Below, piece by piece: positions 36,549 through 45,744 of a stretch of 64,000 nt of DNA. A program made the position numbers and the translations under genes. This DNA is from JABCYV01 sp963729325 (GTDB lineage: Bacteria > Acidobacteriota > Terriglobia > Terriglobales > Acidobacteriaceae): NCBI GenBank assembly GCA_963729325.1, contig CAVSNS010000002.1, positions 7,684-71,683 of the forward strand, given 5' to 3'. The notes below the pieces were generated by a model. That model had not been told where the DNA came from, did no database searches, and saw only the letters and a program-made list of their open reading frames with translations. Position 1 is the first letter of the stretch; the number at the start of each line of letters is the position of its first letter.

Positions 36549-39500
36549 CTAGGGCCGGGAAGCGGTGCCAGGGGCCGATACTAAGGCAATCTTGCCCTGC
36601 CGAAACTCCTCCCCAGTTTCTCGCATGGCGCGAAGTATTGCCGGCCAATCTTCGAAGTCGGTAGCAAAGATCTTCTCGATCATGCGGCGGGTCAGTTGGG
36701 GAACGAGACGGTTTAACATCACCGGTGAATAGCCCATTTCGTCCGCCAGGCGAGCCCAGTACAGATTGCTGGAGTCCCACGATTCAGCCAACAGCCGGCT
36801 GGAATACCCCTCAAACGCGGGGAATGGTTTTAAGTTCAGCAGCTCGCGAGCATAACTTTGCGTCAAAATCGGATGCGGCACGCCGAAGTCCTGCGATAGC
36901 CGTTCCCAGTTGATTTCCGCCGGATACTTGCGGCTGAGACTTTCCAATTCCTGACCCGCAGGTCCGAAGGAATCAGTCTCCCCAGAAAACTTTCGACGAT
37001 ACTCCGCGGCCAGATAGAATGTATCGGCCGGCATCATCCGGGGAATTAACTCTTCCAAGCGCCCCGTGCGCAGAGCCTGCCCTACTCGTTCCGACCTTTG
37101 CGGCACCATGCGATCGGAGAGGATATTCATCACCTGTGCCCGTAGCTTTTCGTTCTCGATGGACGCCGTCAAAAGCTCTTCTCCCGATTTCTGATAGAGC
37201 GTGACGGCGTGGAGCTCATTCCGGCTGACGCTCCACCAGCGCGGTAATGTCGCACTACTCAAAAGACCCGGCACCAACTCTCTCCAGATCAGTGCCTGGA
37301 CATTTTCCGGCGCAATGAAGTCCTGTTCCACCTGAGCCAGAACATAGGGCAAATCGGCGAGTGAACCAACGAGATGGGCGCCGCCGCCGGCGGGGGAACC
37401 CTCGCCGAACATTTGCGGTGCTTGCCAGAGTCGTTCCACGCCCGAAACAGTTTCTCCCGCGAAGTCATGGGAGCGGACGAAAAGCGGGTTGTGATGCAAG
37501 GCTTGGGCGCCGGGTGGTTCATAGTAGGCGTAGTTCAGGCCTACCAGAGTATCTCGCAGGAAAGGAGCAAGTTGGCCGCGCGCCTCTTCCAGTTGTGCGG
37601 GTGAACCAGGCGACTTGATCATCTTTATCAAATCGGTTCGCATCTGCAATTCGGTGTGATGGTTGTTGTAAATTCCCGCCGCCCATTGCGTTCTCTCACT
37701 CCCACTAAAGATCGGACGGGGCATCTCGAATTCCCGAAGTTGTGCCGCCAACGGAACCAGCCTGTCGCCCACTGGTTCTCCTCGTGCCATTTCATTTATG
37801 CCGTTGCCCAGTGCCAGCAGCGTATCCAGAGAAACCAAGCGCTGACCGTCCAACACCGATCGAATTCCGCTGGCTAATTCCTGGTGGATGCGCTGGGCTT
37901 CCGGACTTGCCTGAAAAGGACCGGCGAGCAAATCGATGATTTCATCCTGGGAACCGCTGGGTTTGCCGGTTGCAGCCAGTAGCAGTTCTCTCAATGAGTC
38001 GCGGCCGGCGTCGAAGAGCTGATTGGAGGAGCCGACCTTTCCGAAGGGCTTAATGACTCCCTGCCAGGATTCGTTCAGTGAGACGCTCGAAATCTCTCCT
38101 TGACGAGCCAGAATTTGCCAAAGCCCGATTGTGGCCTGAAAGGTCCCCATGGCATTGCCTCGCAACGTATGGTTGGGAATCTTGTCAATGGCCTCGGCCA
38201 CATTCAGAAAGCGAGTAATGGATGCATCGCTCAAATCCGGAAACTCGGAAAACACCAGGTACTGATTGCTGAACTGAGCAAACTTGCTACCCATCAAGAG
38301 GACGATCTGTGGACTCAGGGGCTTGTCCGGGGATCTCCTGTGATCCAGCTCACTCAACATCAGATAGGCTTGCAGAGGCCCCAATTCCGTGTCGGCCCGG
38401 GAAATAGCGAACATCGCTTCCACCAGTTGCTCGGGGTGGTTCCCATGCCCGGCCCGCTTTCCCCAGTCGCGGATAATTTTGGAATCGGTCTTCTGGCGGA
38501 GAATCTCCTTCCACACCTCCAGATTTCCCGGGACGTGAGGCTCGCCCGAAGGTTCCCACTGCAGGCGGGTCACCAGCAGCAAAAGTCCTGGAGACGGCCG
38601 AAACACCGGCCTGGCGGCGTCGGCGGAGGCGTCGGGCGCCCGAAAAGCTTCGTAGAAGCGCTTCAGCCGGTGGGCTTCGGTAAAGTGCGCCTGTTGCGTT
38701 TGATTAACTCGGGCCAGGGCATCGAAGTACGCAGCCAGCCAGCCCTTGTCCTTCGCCAGTAGCCGCGGAACAAACTCTGCCGGCGACTCCGGGCTCGCGC
38801 CCACCAAATCCTTCCAAACCGACTCTGCTCCCGACCCTCCGGGCACCACAACCCGTCCTGAACGAATACAGATATGACTTCCGTAGAAATCGAGGACGGC
38901 GGCGAAGGGAAGCAGTTTCCCGAGACCGATCGATTGCTTTAGGGCGTCTCTGGTTTCGGCGTCAGTGCGAGCTAGAGCCCAATAAAGGCGAGCCAGAGCG
39001 GGGTCACGCAAAAGTGCGTCCACGAGGTCATGCGCGCCCTTGTTTCCTTCTTTGGCCACGGCCACCCAATCGGCCTGCGAAAACAGCAGTGGAACCTGAG
39101 ACGCGGGGAATGGATAAACGAATGGCTGCCCGGCCTGTAGCGCCTCTTCGAGCGCCGGTAGGGGGAAGCCCGAGTCTATGGTGACGAAGGCTCTTTCCGG
39201 ATCGGCGGTCACCAAGAAAGTGCTGCCTTGCCCACATTCGCGTCCGAAGCGATAGCCGAGGATGGGAAGGAGAGTTCTCGCCTCTTCGCAGTCCGAAACA
39301 CGAATTGCGCCGCCCGCGCCCGCCAATGAGGTCAATTCTCGGGCTTGATTCACATACCGGCTCAATAGAATCAGATACTCAGTCGGTCTGCCGCTTCGAT
39401 AACCTTCCGAGAAGACCTGGCGACCAAGCAGCGGCAAGACTTCCTCCGGCGAAGTCTTTTGGCTGATGGCGGCCATCCGTAGAAAAGATCGCAGCGGACC

Positions 39501-39680
39501 AGGAATGACCAGCTCACCTGTGGATGAGGGCGTTGGCACTTCCGGCTTCGCCACCTGTCCGGCCGTGTCCAAGGGAGGCGAAACCGCGGCGGCTCCGCTT
39601 AGGGCGTGGGCTGAAAAGCCGAAGAATATGAACAGGAAAACTGATACGAGAAACGTGGGCAGGTAAAGAGGAGATTTCAT
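36549..39680 (-). CDS. Large exported protein, unknown family (1043 residues)
   Basis: Signal peptide (1-27, YLPTFLVSVFLFIFFGFSAHA) and then an uninterrupted, mostly helical soluble protein with no membrane helix. Recognisable patches are LRSFLRMAAISQKTSPEEVLP, VAVAKEGNKGAHDLVDALLRD, a helical-repeat-like middle, IYNNHHTELQMRTDLIKMI, and GLNYAYYEPPGAQALHHNPLF followed by RSHDFAG. The patch GVERLWQAPQMFGEGSPAGGGAHLVGS precedes a helical C-terminal half. I cannot assign a domain. It lies about 80 bp upstream of the VWA gene on the same strand, so the two and the amidohydrolase may be one transcript. Confidence 0.85.
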   Translation of the reverse strand: MKSPLYLPTFLVSVFLFIFFGFSAHALSGAAAVSPPLDTAGQVAKPEVPTPSSTGELVIPGPLRSFLRMAAISQKTSPEEVLPLLGRQVFSEGYRSGRPTEYLILLSRYVNQARELTSLAGAGGAIRVSDCEEARTLLPILGYRFGRECGQGSTFLVTADPERAFVTIDSGFPLPALEEALQAGQPFVYPFPASQVPLLFSQADWVAVAKEGNKGAHDLVDALLRDPALARLYWALARTDAETRDALKQSIGLGKLLPFAAVLDFYGSHICIRSGRVVVPGGSGAESVWKDLVGASPESPAEFVPRLLAKDKGWLAAYFDALARVNQTQQAHFTEAHRLKRFYEAFRAPDASADAARPVFRPSPGLLLLVTRLQWEPSGEPHVPGNLEVWKEILRQKTDSKIIRDWGKRAGHGNHPEQLVEAMFAISRADTELGPLQAYLMLSELDHRRSPDKPLSPQIVLLMGSKFAQFSNQYLVFSEFPDLSDASITRFLNVAEAIDKIPNHTLRGNAMGTFQATIGLWQILARQGEISSVSLNESWQGVIKPFGKVGSSNQLFDAGRDSLRELLLAATGKPSGSQDEIIDLLAGPFQASPEAQRIHQELASGIRSVLDGQRLVSLDTLLALGNGINEMARGEPVGDRLVPLAAQLREFEMPRPIFSGSERTQWAAGIYNNHHTELQMRTDLIKMIKSPGSPAQLEEARGQLAPFLRDTLVGLNYAYYEPPGAQALHHNPLFVRSHDFAGETVSGVERLWQAPQMFGEGSPAGGGAHLVGSLADLPYVLAQVEQDFIAPENVQALIWRELVPGLLSSATLPRWWSVSRNELHAVTLYQKSGEELLTASIENEKLRAQVMNILSDRMVPQRSERVGQALRTGRLEELIPRMMPADTFYLAAEYRRKFSGETDSFGPAGQELESLSRKYPAEINWERLSQDFGVPHPILTQSYARELLNLKPFPAFEGYSSRLLAESWDSSNLYWARLADEMGYSPVMLNRLVPQLTRRMIEKIFATDFEDWPAILRAMRETGEEFRQGKIALVSAPGTASRP

Positions 39681-39689
39681 GGCTGGGAG

Positions 39690-40140
39690 CCCTCTGGGAA
39701 CCTTCGAGACACTTGCAACTAATTCTAGCGATCTGAAAGAACAGAACGACTCGTCGCCTCACCTGAGCAGCTTGGCCGACCCGCTCCCGAACCCCAAAAA
39801 CCGCGAATTCGTCACAAATCCTTCGCTGAAATCGAAGCTCAGCCCCTGAATCTTCTGTTCGTTGCCTCCCGGTCCCTGCTTCCGTGTCGGCCAAGATAAA
39901 CCATCTTTCACCTTAATCCAAGACCTTTTCCGGACTTCGGCAATATTTAGACCATTTTCGGCCCTTTGATGCGGGAAGCGATGCCACGGTCATGATCAGC
40001 TGTGGAATTCGGCTCGGCTAGGATCTGAGCTTCCGCTCTCGTCACGGATCCTTAGTTAATTCATCTGGCGGCCGATGGCATCTGCATCCGCCGAATAGCA
40101 AAGGACTTAGTATGAAATGTTGGGAGCAGGTGCGAATCCG
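39690..40140. other. Intergenic region with no recognised gene
   Basis: About 450 bp between the large exported protein gene and the GtrA gene. I see no long frame with protein-like content on either strand. It holds the promoter of the leftward 1043-codon gene and the region beyond the 3' end of GtrA. A 34-codon + strand frame at 40111 exists but overlaps GtrA antisense and is not convincing. Confidence 0.35.
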
Positions 40141-40144
40141 CACT

Positions 40145-40575
40145 CTAGCATTTCCTCTCGAATCCCAGATGGCTCTGAAATACAAATCGATCACTGACTG
40201 CAAAATTGACTAAAGAGCAAGCTGCGATTGTGGTCGTGTTCGCCACCAGGTATTGCATGTGCAAGATCCCGGCGAACAACTTCATCAAGGCCACATTACC
40301 CAGAATTGAAACCAACCCAGTGGTCAGATTGAATTTGATAAAACGCATAAGCCGCGACTTCGCTGTCCGGTCCGCCCAGGTGAACCTCTCGTGCCAAAAG
40401 AAGTTGTGTACAACGGCTGCCTCAACTGCCATAGCCGTCGCGACCAAATAGTCGAGCCTGAAACCCCGTCCGCAATGTGGCCAGCACCAGCAACTGCACA
40501 CCGACTCCGATTCCTCCGACAGCGTTGAATTTCAGCCAACGCACTCCTGTGCTCCGCCAAGTGGCAGCCGTCATG
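40145..40575 (-). CDS. GtrA-like membrane protein, frameshifted
   Basis: About 143 residues with four membrane helices of the GtrA/DPMS family, which help move polyprenyl-linked sugars across the membrane. The N-terminal frame reads VRWLKFNAVGGIGVGVQLLV. After one excess base near 40460 it continues RLDYLVATAMAVEAAVVHNFF, WHERFTW (family motif), RFIKFNLTTGLVSILGNVAL, and TIAACSLVNFAVSDRFVF. The ATG at 40575 overlaps the stop of the upstream phosphatidyltransferase gene (ATGA), so the two are coupled. Confidence 0.87.
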
Positions 40576-41296
40576 GGATTCGCTCCTGCATGTAAAGCCG
40601 ATAAGTGTTGCGCACAGAGAAGAAGATCAGCATCGCGGACATCCCGATCAAACCGATTGCCCCGCCAATATCAAATAGCCGGTAATTTCCGTAGAGAACA
40701 ATGGGCCAGCGAAACAGCGCGAGGTTGCCCACGGCCAGCAGGATTCGCAGTTCGGTTGGCCCAAAATTCCAGAACGAAAGTTGAAACTCGCCGAGCGTGT
40801 AAGTGGCGAGATACGACTGGATTGAGAGCAACAGAAATGCCAGAAGCAAACCAATCGCAATATAAGGATGCATATAGCCCGATAATGCCAGTCCACCCAT
40901 CAGCGCCAGAGCGCCGAAGCTGTCGACGATGTGGTCCACATAAAACCCGTACCGTGGACGTTGTTGCTGTCGCACCCGTGCCAACGTGCCATCGAGACTG
41001 TCCCCGACCCAATTCAGCGCGAGAAAGACAATCCCGCCCAGCAACCAATAACGATTCCAGCGCGCCAGCGCATAGCTGACTCCAGCCATGACTTGAGCGC
41101 TGAATCCGAGGGCGGTCAGGTGGTCGGAGTTGATCCATAGGGGGGTGCGTTCCGCCATCCAGACCAGCGCCCGCTTCTCGGTGCCCGCTACAAAGCTCTG
41201 TTGGATCCGGCTCGCATTGTAAAACTTCGTCCGACGTACTTCGGTCAGAACAGTCGGGTTGGCCTGCTCGCAGAAATCAACGATTGAACTAGCCAT
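40571..41296 (-). CDS. CDP-alcohol phosphatidyltransferase family protein
   Basis: About 241 residues. A soluble N-terminal lead of some 60 residues is followed by a membrane domain with the full catalytic pattern GDSLDGTLARVRQQQRPRYG then FYVDHIVDSFG (D-x2-D-G-x2-A-R-x8-G-x3-D-x3-D). Five or six helices follow (ALMGGLALSGYMHPYIAIGLL, LFRWPIVLYGNYRLFDIGGAI and others). Start ATG 41296 (MASSIVDFCEQANPTVL); the frame is open further upstream but without family-like sequence. It is the second such enzyme of the window, but sits in a set with a class III aminotransferase and GtrA, which hints at an amino-containing or sugar-type headgroup. Confidence 0.88.
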   Translation of the reverse strand: MASSIVDFCEQANPTVLTEVRRTKFYNASRIQQSFVAGTEKRALVWMAERTPLWINSDHLTALGFSAQVMAGVSYALARWNRYWLLGGIVFLALNWVGDSLDGTLARVRQQQRPRYGFYVDHIVDSFGALALMGGLALSGYMHPYIAIGLLLAFLLLSIQSYLATYTLGEFQLSFWNFGPTELRILLAVGNLALFRWPIVLYGNYRLFDIGGAIGLIGMSAMLIFFSVRNTYRLYMQERIP

Positions 41297-41420
41297 TGCT
41301 GCCTCCAGGGTGCTCTCGAGTAGCCAATTTGCCCCGGAAGGCCAAGGCGGGCAATGCATAGCAGGTAAAGCTCTCAGCAAACAAAAGTCATCGGGGAGGT
41401 CGTTGAAAACGCAGCAGATA

Positions 41421-42872
41421 CTAGCTTGGATAACTTTGATTGGCTGGTTGACGAGGTGAGGCTCCCGCCGCTTCCTGAATTGCCTCCCGCAGTTGTGTGA
41501 CGGACCACTCGATTTGGGCGTCGGAAATCACCGCCGGCGGCGCGATCAGCAGGTGGTCGCCTGAGATCCCGTCCACACAACCCTGTATCGGATAGACGAG
41601 CAGTCCGCGTTTCGCTGCTGCCCCGCTAACGCGTCCGGCAACGTTCAGTTCCGGTGCGAATGGTTTCTTGGTCTGCTTGTTGGAGACGAACTCCACGCCC
41701 CACAGGAGACCAATGCCGCGCACATCGCCGACGCAATTTAAATCCCGAAGAGTCTCCAATGCTTTCCGCAGGTTCGCCCCGGTGGTTCCGTTCTGACCCG
41801 AATCCGCAGCTTGTACCAGCTTACGGTTCTTCAGATAGCGAAGCACAGCCCGCCCAGCCGCCAGTGAAATAGGATGGGCGTTGTAAGTAAAGCCGTGCAG
41901 AAAGGCGCCCGAACCGTTCGCTATCGCATCCACTACTTTTCTTGTGGCGATCACCGCTCCCAGCGGCGCGTAACCGCTGGACAATCCTTTGGCTGTGACC
42001 AGAATATCCGGCACCACACTCCAATGTTCAACCGCAAAGTTGCGACCGGTGCGGCCTATGCCGGTCATCACCTCATCTGCGATCAGCAGGACTCCATGGC
42101 GACGGCAAACGTCCTCGACCGTTTGCAGATACCCAGGCGGCGGCAGCACCGCGCCCAACGTGGCGCCGCTCACAGGCTCGAAGATAAAAGCTGCGGCCTC
42201 GCCGTTGGCCGCATCAATCGCGCGCTCCAACTCGGAGGCATATTCCAGCCCGCAGTTCCGGCATCCGTCCGTACAGTCGTAGGAGCAGCGATAGCAATAG
42301 GGCATTCCGACGTGAGTAAACTCCCGCACCATTGGCAGATACATTTCGCGGCGCCGCTTGTTGCCTGAAACCGTCAGCGCACCCAGGGTTGATCCGTGAT
42401 AGCTCTGCTTCCGACTCAGGATCTGGTGACGTTTCGGTTGCCCGATCTCCACCTGATACTGGCGCGCCAGCTTCAGCGCAGTTTCGACAGACTCCGAGCC
42501 GCCGGAGGTGAAATACACAGCGCCGCCGCGAAAATTGTCCCCGGCAAATTCCAGCAATTCCTGCGCATACTCTTCCGCCACGGGAGTTGTGAACTGGCTG
42601 GTGTGAACAAACTCCAGTTGTTCAGCTTGTTCAGTCATGGTGGCCGTAATTTCATGAACGCCATGTCCGATGAAATTCACCGCCGCTGATCCCGAAAAAT
42701 CGAGATAGCGGTTGCCTTCGGCGTCCCATACGTAAACGCCTTCACCACGAACGGCAGCAGGGAGAGACTTGAGGAAAGACCGTCTAAAGACGGCAGAGCG
42801 AAGGGAGTTCTGCACCACGACGGAATCAGGCACAGCTCGGATTATCCGGCTCGCCGAGCAGTTGAGTGTCAA
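41421..42872 (-). CDS. Class III pyridoxal-phosphate aminotransferase
   Basis: About 480 residues. Motifs are YVWDAEGNRYLDFSGSAAVNF, VYFTSGGSESVETALKLAR (cofactor phosphate loop), SYHGSTLGALTVSGN, AAAFIFEPVSGATLGA, VLLIADEVMTGIGRTG (Asp contacting the pyridine N) and ILVTAKGLSSGYAPLGAV (Schiff-base Lys). A cysteine cluster PYCYRCSYDCTDGCRNCG lies near residue 195 and is seen in a subset of these enzymes. The substrate is unknown; family members act on ornithine, beta-alanine, GABA or aminopolyols. Start taken as TTG 42872; an internal GTG near 42821 (VVVQNSLRS) is equally possible. Divergent from murJ. Confidence 0.92.
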   Translation of the reverse strand: MTLNCSASRIIRAVPDSVVVQNSLRSAVFRRSFLKSLPAAVRGEGVYVWDAEGNRYLDFSGSAAVNFIGHGVHEITATMTEQAEQLEFVHTSQFTTPVAEEYAQELLEFAGDNFRGGAVYFTSGGSESVETALKLARQYQVEIGQPKRHQILSRKQSYHGSTLGALTVSGNKRRREMYLPMVREFTHVGMPYCYRCSYDCTDGCRNCGLEYASELERAIDAANGEAAAFIFEPVSGATLGAVLPPPGYLQTVEDVCRRHGVLLIADEVMTGIGRTGRNFAVEHWSVVPDILVTAKGLSSGYAPLGAVIATRKVVDAIANGSGAFLHGFTYNAHPISLAAGRAVLRYLKNRKLVQAADSGQNGTTGANLRKALETLRDLNCVGDVRGIGLLWGVEFVSNKQTKKPFAPELNVAGRVSGAAAKRGLLVYPIQGCVDGISGDHLLIAPPAVISDAQIEWSVTQLREAIQEAAGASPRQPANQSYPS

Positions 42873-43072
42873 AACGCGCGCGCCTCACCTTAAGGCCGCC
42901 GGATGGTAGACGCATTTTCATTGCGGAAAGCAGCCGACTTGATTTTTATCCGGTTACAAACTCGGTGTCAGCCGTACTGGTCAGCATAAGTCTCTGTTAG
43001 GCTTGCAGGGAGCCGTATAGCCTCATGGCAACGAACAGGAATCCGTGTCGATTTGCGTAACCTGCGGCTGAA

Positions 43073-44692
43073 ATGAACAAACTGCTGCGCTTCCTTCGCC
43101 CGTCGCACCAGCACAGCGCCTTCTCCGCCACTCTGCTGCTGATGACTGCGGTGATGCTGTCGAGGATCATTGGTTACGTTCGCGAGGCGTACATTGCCTG
43201 GGCTTTTGGCGCGGGGCCGGCGACCGACGCGTACGTCGCTGGGTTCACCATCCCCGACTGGCTGAATTATCTGGTGGCCGGCGGAACTGCTTCCATCACG
43301 TTCGTCTCCATCTATACTCGTTTCCTCGCGGAAAAAAGGGAGCAGGACGCACAGAAGACTTTTTCCGTGATCATCACGGTGATGACGGCCGTGCTGGGAA
43401 GCGGCGTACTCCTGGCGGAAGTCTTTACACCCCAGATTTCGCGACACCTTTTCAGCGGTTTTAGCCCAGACCAACTCGAACTGTGCGTCCACCTCACCAG
43501 AATCCTTCTTCCCGCGCAGATTTTCTTCTATGTCGGTGGAGTAGTTTCGGCGGTGCTGCTCTCCCGCCGCTTGTTCCTTTTTCCGGCCTTCGGTCCACTG
43601 CTCTACAACGCTGCCATCATCCTGGGAGGAGTCTTGCTCTCCCGGCGACTTGGCATCGCGTCGCTGGCTTACGGAGCGCTTCTTGGTAGTTTTCTCGGGC
43701 CGTTCCTCGTAAATGCCATCGGAGCAGCGCGCATCGGGACTGGATACCGCATTTCGTTTGACGTGCGTAATCCAGCGTTTCGTGAATGGGTTCGGCTCTC
43801 CATCCCACTGATGCTCGGGGTTTCGCTGGTCAGCGCTGACGATTGGATTCTGCGCTACTTCGCCTCGAGCGGTGTCGGCGACATTACCCGGCTCAACTAT
43901 GCGAAGCGGCTGTTTGCTGTGCCCATCGCCGTCCTGGGTCAAGCCACCAGTCAGGCTTCCCTGCCATTCTTCGCGAAACTTTTCGGTGAAAAAAGGATGC
44001 GCGAGTTCGGCGAGACCGTGAACGGATCCGTCTACCGTATCGTCGCCAGTTCACTGCTGGCTACGAGTTTCATGATGGCCGCCGCCTTGCCCCTGATTGA
44101 CTTGGTTTATCGCCGTGGGCGTTTCCTCTTTTCAGATACTCAACAAACCGCGACCTACTTTTTCGTCTTTTCGCTGTCGCTTGCCTTCTGGGCAGCACAA
44201 GGTCTTTACTCGCGCGCGTTTTATGCCGCCGGCAATACCCTCACGCCCATGGTAGCCAGCAGCATAATAACCGTAGCCTCGATCCCCATGTATTCCGCGT
44301 TATACCGGGCCTTTTCCACGGTCGGACTGGCGATCGCTTCCGACTTCGGGATCCTCGCCAATACTCTGGCCGTCGTTATCCTGCTGCGCCAGCACAAACT
44401 GGTTCCAACCTACGAATTACCCTGGGGAGAACTGGCAAAGGCTGCGATTACCGCTGCGCTGGCGGGTTTTCTGAGCTACCGGGTCTCGCGAGCAGTGATG
44501 ATCAACAATAGTCGTTTGGCAGATCTCGAAGCCCTGGGCCTGATAACGATAACTTGGGCCGGGGCTGTCGCGGCGGGACTGTGGCTTATGGGCTCGCGAT
44601 TACCCGGCGATCTACGCCGGCGCAAGCCGACAGCGTATCCGCGAGTGGCAGAGCGACAGGCAGAAGAGTTGAGCGCAGGAATCGAACCCTAG
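43073..44692 (+). CDS. murJ: Lipid II flippase MurJ/MviN
   Basis: MurJ moves lipid II to the outer face of the inner membrane for peptidoglycan synthesis. The 539-residue product has about 14 membrane helices. It starts LLLMTAVMLSRIIGYVREAYIA, WAFGAGPATDAYVAGFTIPDW, and carries the conserved ITFVSIYTRFLAE, LYNAAIILGGVLL, LSIPLMLGVSLVSADDWI, LFAVPIAVLGQATSQASLPFF and AAQGLYSRAFYAAGNTLTP. Intact from ATG 43073 to stop. Divergent from the aminotransferase gene. Flanking bactofilin, GtrA and phosphatidyltransferase genes also serve the envelope. Confidence 0.95.
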   Translation: MNKLLRFLRPSHQHSAFSATLLLMTAVMLSRIIGYVREAYIAWAFGAGPATDAYVAGFTIPDWLNYLVAGGTASITFVSIYTRFLAEKREQDAQKTFSVIITVMTAVLGSGVLLAEVFTPQISRHLFSGFSPDQLELCVHLTRILLPAQIFFYVGGVVSAVLLSRRLFLFPAFGPLLYNAAIILGGVLLSRRLGIASLAYGALLGSFLGPFLVNAIGAARIGTGYRISFDVRNPAFREWVRLSIPLMLGVSLVSADDWILRYFASSGVGDITRLNYAKRLFAVPIAVLGQATSQASLPFFAKLFGEKRMREFGETVNGSVYRIVASSLLATSFMMAAALPLIDLVYRRGRFLFSDTQQTATYFFVFSLSLAFWAAQGLYSRAFYAAGNTLTPMVASSIITVASIPMYSALYRAFSTVGLAIASDFGILANTLAVVILLRQHKLVPTYELPWGELAKAAITAALAGFLSYRVSRAVMINNSRLADLEALGLITITWAGAVAAGLWLMGSRLPGDLRRRKPTAYPRVAERQAEELSAGIEP

Positions 44693-44824
44693 AATGCTGT
44701 CAGCCTTCGGGCACTATGCGAGTGTGCAAAGTCGACCCTGGGGAAACATCGACCCAACAAGACAAAACGACGGAACACTCTTAGCTTATCTGAGTGCGCC
44801 CGCCGTCATCTTTGTCTGAAAAAC

Positions 44825-45352
44825 TTAAGCTCTGGCCGCGGCCGCTTCCGCCGATGCGGTCGTCTTTACTACTTCTTCGCCGTTGGGTTTCTGGCCGGCT
44901 TTACGAATATCAATACCGCCCTTAAAGAACGCGCCGTCTTCGATTGAAATGCGCGCCGCCACGACGTCGCCGGTAAGCGATCCGTCGCTGCGTATATCGA
45001 CGCGGTCGCTGGCGGTCAGGTTGCCGCGAACCTTGCCCAGCACTACGATCTCTCTGGCATTGATGTTGGCCGAGACTACGCCATTTCGTCCTACGGTGAC
45101 CCGGTTGCCGGACAAGTTGATGGAGCCTTCCACCCGTCCGTCAATATAGAGCGACTCAGAACCTGTCACTTCGCCCTTGATTACCAGCGATTTTCCGATG
45201 GTTGCCTGGTCCGCGGTGCTAGTAGTAGCTGTAACCGGACGGGGCGTCGTTGCGGGCTCGCTCATAGTAGACGCCGGAGGCGGAGCCATGGAAGGGCGCT
45301 CCGGCTCATTCGGCCGGCTTGGAGTCATAGGCTGATTCGTGGGCTTCCACAT
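44825..45352 (-). CDS. Bactofilin (polymer-forming cytoskeletal protein)
   Basis: Bactofilins form filaments of a small right-handed beta-helix and help place envelope enzymes. The 175-residue product has a Pro/Thr-rich N-terminal tail, then the DUF583 core: ATIGKSLVIKGEVTGSESLYI, DGRVEGSINLSGNRVTVGR, NGVVSANINAREIVVLGKV, RGNLTASDRVDIRSDGSLTG, RISIEDGAFFKGGIDI. An Ala-rich tail follows. I use ATG 45352 (MWKPTNQPM), with AAGGAAAGGA upstream; the open frame extends to 45403. Confidence 0.93.
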   Translation of the reverse strand: MWKPTNQPMTPSRPNEPERPSMAPPPASTMSEPATTPRPVTATTSTADQATIGKSLVIKGEVTGSESLYIDGRVEGSINLSGNRVTVGRNGVVSANINAREIVVLGKVRGNLTASDRVDIRSDGSLTGDVVAARISIEDGAFFKGGIDIRKAGQKPNGEEVVKTTASAEAAAARA

Positions 45353-45403
45353 GTCGGAAAAATCCTTTCCTTGGGTTGGATTCAGGGCCAGGACGCATTT
45401 CAC

Positions 45404-45744
45404 TGACCAAACATATTGTACTCCGTGAACTTGAATTCAAGCTGTGGAAATCCGCATTTTCATTGAGGTTACGAAAGATGCAGAACGTTCGGGGATCGCG
45501 TCATGGCGGTCCCCATTTCACTCCGATCGCAGAAGTAATCAACACGATGTAAAATTCGCTTCCGACGGCGTTTCTGAATATTCGATCGGCTGGCTACTGA
45601 TCGAGCTGTCAGAACCCTATTTACTCACGTGATACACTCTGCTTTTCCGGGGCCGGATATTCGGCTAGCCTTCCTTAATCTTGTAATGCGTCCAAGAAAG
45701 GGAGAGTTTCGAGGAAAGCGCACTTCTTTGCCAGGGGCGAGGGT
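45404..45744. other. Intergenic region, divergent promoters
   Basis: About 340 bp between bactofilin and the exported-protein gene. It contains the palindrome CTTGAATTCAAG near 45430. AGGGAGAGTTTCGAGG near 45700 precedes the next start. No coding frame with a credible start was seen. Confidence 0.35.

Noticed and set aside
42968..43942. 324-codon frame on the minus strand opposite murJ
   Set aside because: Strongly hydrophilic Arg/Gln/Asp-rich composition and complete overlap with a clear MurJ; a shadow frame.
45444..45632. 62-codon frame upstream of the exported protein at 45.7 kb
   Set aside because: No ribosome site and no protein-like pattern; taken as promoter region.
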